A stretch of 17,981 nt of DNA from RUG343 sp964486215 (lineage in GTDB: Bacteria > Bacillota_I > Bacilli_A > RF39 > UBA660): the NCBI GenBank assembly GCA_964486215.1, contig CAZALI010000020.1, positions 1-17,981 on the forward strand. The letters are read 5' to 3'. The position numbers and the translations under genes were made by a program. This document shows, piece by piece, positions 15,198 to 17,981 of this stretch; positions within the stretch are counted from its first letter, which is position 1, and every line of letters starts with the position of its first letter. The notes below the pieces were generated by a model. It was given only the letters and a program-made list of their open reading frames with translations. It searched no databases and was not told the origin of the DNA.

Positions 15198-15210
15198 GGA
15201 GGAATAAGAC

Positions 15211-15498
15211 ATGGAAATAACATCTGTTAATGTACGCAAGATTGAAAAAGAAGGATCTCGTATGAAAGGAATTGCTTCAGTTTTATTAGACAACAGTTTT
15301 GCAGTACATGACATCCGTATTATTGAAGGAGATAATGGTCTATTTATAGCAATGCCTAGCCGAAAGACATCAACAGGCGGATATAGAGATATAGCTCATC
15401 CAATTAATCCGGAAGTTAGATCAATGTTTGAGGATGCTATTCTAGAAGCATATAAGAATGCTCCAGATGAAGAAGAGTCAAGCGAAGAAGCAGAATAG
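15211..15498 (+). CDS. spoVG: SpoVG family RNA/DNA-binding regulator
   Basis: 95 aa, normal length. MEITSVNVRKIE, ASVLLDNSFAVHDIRIIEGDNGLFIAMPSRKT and GYRDIAHPINPEVRSMFEDAILEAY are near-diagnostic of SpoVG, followed by a short acidic tail (DEEESSEEAE). In Listeria, Staphylococcus and Borrelia the protein binds nucleic acid and affects many genes; the original sporulation link comes from B. subtilis. Strong ribosome-binding site GGGGAGGA (15196-15203), own promoter and terminator, and somewhat more varied codons (CGC, CGT, GGC) than the neighbours suggest high expression as a single-gene transcript. It is kept here although no dedicated sporulation gene is visible in the window. Confidence 0.96.
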   Translation: MEITSVNVRKIEKEGSRMKGIASVLLDNSFAVHDIRIIEGDNGLFIAMPSRKTSTGGYRDIAHPINPEVRSMFEDAILEAYKNAPDEEESSEEAE

Positions 15499-15499
15499 G

Positions 15500-15528
15500 A
15501 ATACCTGTAAAAAGGTATTTTTCTTTTT
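15500..15528 (+). terminator. intrinsic terminator after spoVG
   Basis: AATACCT (15500-15506) pairs with AGGTATT (15513-15519) around GTAAAA, followed by a T-rich tract (TTTTTCTTTTT). It begins two bases after the spoVG stop. Confidence 0.85.
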
Positions 15529-15569
15529 GTAAAAATTTTGTCAATTGATACTTTTTTACTTTTATATTA

Positions 15570-15598
15570 TTGATATAACTTTTACTTATTAATATACT
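15570..15598 (+). promoter_or_regulatory. promoter of divIC
   Basis: TTGATA (15570-15575), 17-base spacer, TATACT (15593-15598); four and five of six consensus matches. The start point would be near 15605, just before the AGGAAGGTG ribosome-binding site of divIC. Confidence 0.7.
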
Positions 15599-15622
15599 TA
15601 TAGTAGGTAGGAAGGTGTAGAT

Positions 15623-15922
15623 ATGGCGAAATATCACAGAAAGAGAAGGCCAAAGAAGACATTTTTATTTACATTACTTTCACTAGTTATAATTGCGTTT
15701 ACAATTATAAGTACTTTTTCGTATGGAAAAGAGATTTATGATAAATATAAAGAGAAAAGTAAACTTGAGAAGAAACTAGTATTACTGAGAAAGAAAGAAA
15801 AAGAATTAAAGCTAGATGCTTCAAAGTTACAAAATCCTGATTATGTAGCAAGATATGCAAGAGAGAAATATTATTATTCAAAAGATGGAGAATATATTAT
15901 AAAAATTCCTGAAGATAAATAA
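15623..15922 (+). CDS. divIC: septum formation initiator DivIC/FtsB family protein
   Basis: Bitopic division protein that forms a complex with FtsL and DivIB/FtsQ at the septum. 99 aa: a basic cytoplasmic N-terminus (MAKYHRKRRPKK), one membrane helix (about 13-33), an extracytoplasmic coiled coil rich in Lys/Glu/Leu (about 38-68), then NPDYVARYAREKYYYSKDGEYIIKIPE, the conserved C-terminal motif of the DivIC/FtsB family (usually YxExxAREKLGyvkpGE). ATG with AGGAAGGTG (15608-15616). It lies upstream of tilS, as in B. subtilis, but without yabP, yabQ or spoIIE. Confidence 0.92.
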   Translation: MAKYHRKRRPKKTFLFTLLSLVIIAFTIISTFSYGKEIYDKYKEKSKLEKKLVLLRKKEKELKLDASKLQNPDYVARYAREKYYYSKDGEYIIKIPEDK

Positions 15923-15939
15923 TAAACTCTCTTTTTTTA

Positions 15940-15948
15940 TGCTATAAT
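15940..15948 (+). promoter_or_regulatory. extended -10 promoter of tilS
   Basis: TGC followed by a perfect TATAAT (15943-15948), the TGnTATAAT extended -10 form, which does not need a good -35; none is seen. The start near 15954-15955 would give a leader of only about 14 bases before the tilS ATG. Confidence 0.6.
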
Positions 15949-15967
15949 ATTCTTGTTTGGTGATACT

Positions 15968-17281
15968 ATGATTAAAATTGATGAAAATTTTAAATTTAAA
16001 AAGAATGATATTATTATAGTTGGCTGTTCTGGTGGACCAGATTCTATGGCTCTAGTAGATATGTTATTAAAGATTAAATCTAAGTATAATTTAACTATTG
16101 TACTGGCTAATGTTAATTATAATGTTAGAAGAGAGGCAAAAGAGGAAACTGAATATGTTGAAGAATTTGCTAAGAAGAATGATTTAATTTTTGAAAGCTT
16201 ATCTATAGAAGAATATGGTGATGATAATTTTGAAAATGAAGCTCGTAAGATTAGATATAATTTTTATGATAAATTAACTTCAGAGTACAAGGCTAACTAT
16301 GTAATGACTGCTCATCATGGTGATGATTTGATTGAGACTATATTAATGAAAATAGTCAGAGGATCTAATATTAATGGCTATGCTGGTTTTAAAAAGATAG
16401 TTGATATGGGTAATTATAAGATAGTTAGACCACTTATTTACTATACTAAGGATGAATTAGTTGAATATGATAAAGAAAATAAAGTAAAATTTTATGTGGA
16501 TAAGAGTAATTATGATACTACTTATACTAGAAATAGGTATAGGAAAGATATTTTGCCATTTTTAAAGAAAGAAAAGAGTGATGTTCATACTAAGTTTCTT
16601 AAATTTAGTAGTACATTGTTAGAAGCTACTGAATTTATAGATAAAGAAAGGGATAAAGCTCTTAGAAAATGTTATAAAGATGGTATACTTAATATAGAAG
16701 AATTTAAAGATATAGATAGTTATCTTCAGAAAGAAATTATTTATTATTTGTTAGATAAATTTTATCAAGATGATTTATTTTTAGTTAGTGATGTACATAT
16801 AAATTTAATCTTAAATTTAATTAATAGTAATAAAGCTAATAATTCTGTTAATCTACCTAATGATGTAATAGTTATTAAAAGTTATAATAATCTAGAGATT
16901 AGGATGGTTACTGATCAAATAGGTAGTTATGAGATTGAATTATGTGATAAAGTTATGTTACCTAATAAACATAAAATAGTAAGAATAGATAAAACTACTG
17001 ATAATTCTAATAATATTTGTAGACTTGATAGTAGTGAGATATCTTTACCTCTTACTGTTAGAAGTAGAAGATTAGGTGACAGAATGAATATTAAGGGATC
17101 TACTGGTTCTAGAAAGATTAAAGATATCTTTATTGATAAAAAGATAAAGATGGAAGATAGGAATTTATGGCCTATAGTAGTAGATGCTTCAGGTACAATA
17201 GTTTGGTTACCTGGTATTAAGAAATCTGTGTTTGACAAAAATAAGAATGATAGATATGATATTATATTGAAATATCAATAG
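15968..17281 (+). CDS. tilS: tRNA(Ile)-lysidine synthase
   Basis: Converts C34 of the CAU-anticodon tRNA-Ile to lysidine so that it reads AUA. This is an essential step in a genome that uses many ATA codons, as this one does. 437 aa from ATG 15968, chosen because GGTGAT (15959-15964) precedes it; a TTG at 15953 would add five residues and lies inside that site. PP-loop ATPase motif SGGPDS at residues 21-26; then HHGDDLIETILMKIVRGS (usually HHADDQ-x-ET); NVRREAKEETEY; RNRYRKDILPFL; and a TilS C-terminal domain (RSRRLGDRMNIKGSTGSRKIKDIFID, WLPGIKKS). It is followed directly by ftsH; hpt (hprT), which sits between them in B. subtilis, is missing. Confidence 0.95.
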   Translation: MIKIDENFKFKKNDIIIVGCSGGPDSMALVDMLLKIKSKYNLTIVLANVNYNVRREAKEETEYVEEFAKKNDLIFESLSIEEYGDDNFENEARKIRYNFYDKLTSEYKANYVMTAHHGDDLIETILMKIVRGSNINGYAGFKKIVDMGNYKIVRPLIYYTKDELVEYDKENKVKFYVDKSNYDTTYTRNRYRKDILPFLKKEKSDVHTKFLKFSSTLLEATEFIDKERDKALRKCYKDGILNIEEFKDIDSYLQKEIIYYLLDKFYQDDLFLVSDVHINLILNLINSNKANNSVNLPNDVIVIKSYNNLEIRMVTDQIGSYEIELCDKVMLPNKHKIVRIDKTTDNSNNICRLDSSEISLPLTVRSRRLGDRMNIKGSTGSRKIKDIFIDKKIKMEDRNLWPIVVDASGTIVWLPGIKKSVFDKNKNDRYDIILKYQ

Positions 17282-17290
17282 GAGGGAACT

Positions 17291-17981
17291 GTGAGTAAAA
17301 GTAGAAAAATGGATAAAAAGACAATTCAAAGAGGATTATTGCCTTATGTATTTATGGCTGTTGTATTTGTAGCAATATTTTATATTTTTAATGTTATGAA
17401 TAAGACAGTTAATGTATTAACTTATAATGAATTTATTAGTAAATTAGATAAAGGAAAGGTTACAGAGTTAACTGTTACTACTAGAGGTAGTGCTTATACA
17501 TATGATGTTACTGGTAAATTAGATGAATATGATAATAATGAAATATTTACTTCTAGATTGCCACTTAGTGAAGAGGTAATGAAGAAGTTGACTGATGCTA
17601 GCGACATGCAAGAATTTAAATTAACTATTAAGCCTGATCCTGAGTCATCATCATTATTAATAATATTAGTAAATGTTTTACCAATTGTTATTATTCTAGG
17701 AGCTGGTTTCTGGTTCTTTAATAGACAGATGGCTGGTGGAAAGAGTTCTATGGATTTTGGTAGAAGTAGAGCTAAATTAAATACTGATGATAATAAAGTT
17801 ACATTTAAAGATGTTGCTGGATTAAAAGAAGAAAAAGAAGAAGTAAAAGAATTAATTGATTTCTTAAAGAATCCAAAGAAGTTCCAAAAACTTGGAGCTA
17901 GAATACCTAAAGGTGTACTTCTATTTGGTCCTCCAGGAACAGGTAAAACATTACTTGCTAAAGCTGTAGCTGGAGAAGCAA
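17291..17981 (+). CDS. ftsH: ATP-dependent zinc metalloprotease FtsH, 5' part (runs off right edge)
   Basis: Membrane-bound AAA+ protease for quality control of membrane proteins. The start is GTG 17291, with a strong GGAGGGA (17281-17287) that overlaps the last base of the tilS stop; an ATG at 17309 is less well placed. 230 codons are visible. Membrane helix 1 (about 16-37, LLPYVFMAVVFVAIFYIF); extracytoplasmic domain (about 38-118); membrane helix 2 (about 122-144); linker FNRQMAGGKSSMDFGRSRAK; then the start of the AAA domain with TFKDVAGLKEEKEEVKELIDFL and Walker A GPPGTGKT (213-220). The Walker B and the HExxH zinc site lie beyond the window. The tilS-(hpt)-ftsH order is conserved in Firmicutes. 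Confidence 0.97.
   Translation, partial: MSKSRKMDKKTIQRGLLPYVFMAVVFVAIFYIFNVMNKTVNVLTYNEFISKLDKGKVTELTVTTRGSAYTYDVTGKLDEYDNNEIFTSRLPLSEEVMKKLTDASDMQEFKLTIKPDPESSSLLIILVNVLPIVIILGAGFWFFNRQMAGGKSSMDFGRSRAKLNTDDNKVTFKDVAGLKEEKEEVKELIDFLKNPKKFQKLGARIPKGVLLFGPPGTGKTLLAKAVAGEA

Noticed and set aside
15437..15637. Reverse-strand open frame across the spoVG terminator and divIC promoter
   Set aside because: It crosses a clear terminator and promoter for the + strand and shows no family features; AT-rich chance frame.
15923..15942. T-rich stretch after divIC as a terminator
   Set aside because: Seven T are present but there is no GC-containing hairpin before them.
16927..17238. Reverse-strand open frame within tilS
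   Set aside because: Opposite the conserved C-terminal domain of TilS; a hydrophobic shadow translation.
1..17981. Mycoplasma-type code with TGA as Trp
   Set aside because: TGA ends holB, ricT, trmN6, pth and sipW exactly at family-expected lengths with the next gene starting at once, and Trp positions use TGG.
1..17981. tRNA or rRNA genes, CRISPR arrays, insertion sequences, prophage or attachment sites
   Set aside because: No cloverleaf, rRNA core sequence, regular spacer-repeat pattern, transposase or integrase motif was seen; the largest non-coding gap (9894-10167) is fully explained by promoter and T-box.

Overview
This window is a very AT-rich stretch of bacterial chromosome. All 19 recognisable protein genes lie on the + strand, with short gaps or small overlaps between them. 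Gene content and order (dnaX, ebfC, recR, holB, ricT, trmN6, rsmI ... metS, tatD ... rsmA, spoVG, divIC, tilS, ftsH) match a compressed form of the dnaX-to-ftsH region near the origin in Bacillus-type Firmicutes (class Bacilli). The sporulation genes and several housekeeping genes that B. subtilis carries between these markers are absent here; spoVG is the only one kept. TGA is a normal stop and Trp is TGG, so this is the standard bacterial code and not the Mycoplasma/Spiroplasma code. The composition and compactness suggest a streamlined, probably host-associated lineage of Bacilli (Erysipelotrichia/RF39-like). That placement is an inference.

Layout. 1-9893: one long run of closely packed genes: the 3' part of dnaX, ebfC, recR, holB, ricT (yaaT), trmN6 (yabB), rsmI, pth, mfd, and a lysine-rich protein of unknown function. 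9894-10167: a promoter and a methionine T-box leader. 10168-13630: metS, tatD and two membrane-anchored extracytoplasmic proteins that are paralogues of each other, closed by a clear intrinsic terminator. 13631-15134: a promoter, a SipW/ER-type signal peptidase, and rsmA (ksgA). 15142-15528: spoVG with its own promoter and terminator. 15570-15922: promoter and divIC. 15940-17981: promoter, tilS, and the first part of ftsH, which runs off the right edge.

How the genes work together. The first block combines replication clamp loading (tau/gamma and delta-prime), recombination and repair (EbfC, RecR, Mfd), ribosome and tRNA quality control (RsmI, Pth, TrmN6) and RNase Y-complex regulation (RicT). 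The metS block is set to be controlled by uncharged tRNA-Met. The part least explained by conserved synteny is 12486-14335: two paralogous anchored beta-rich proteins next to a SipW-type peptidase, placed where B. subtilis has yabE/rnmV. It resembles, at the level of gene content, a reduced tapA-sipW-tasA type surface system.

Other points of note: a candidate frameshift site in dnaX (internal Shine-Dalgarno-like AAGGAGG followed by seven A) that would yield a gamma-like short product; a T-box whose antiterminator appears nested inside the terminator stem; an unknown gene between mfd and metS; and a strongly preferred GGTGAT ribosome-binding site extending the pairing with the 16S rRNA 3' end.
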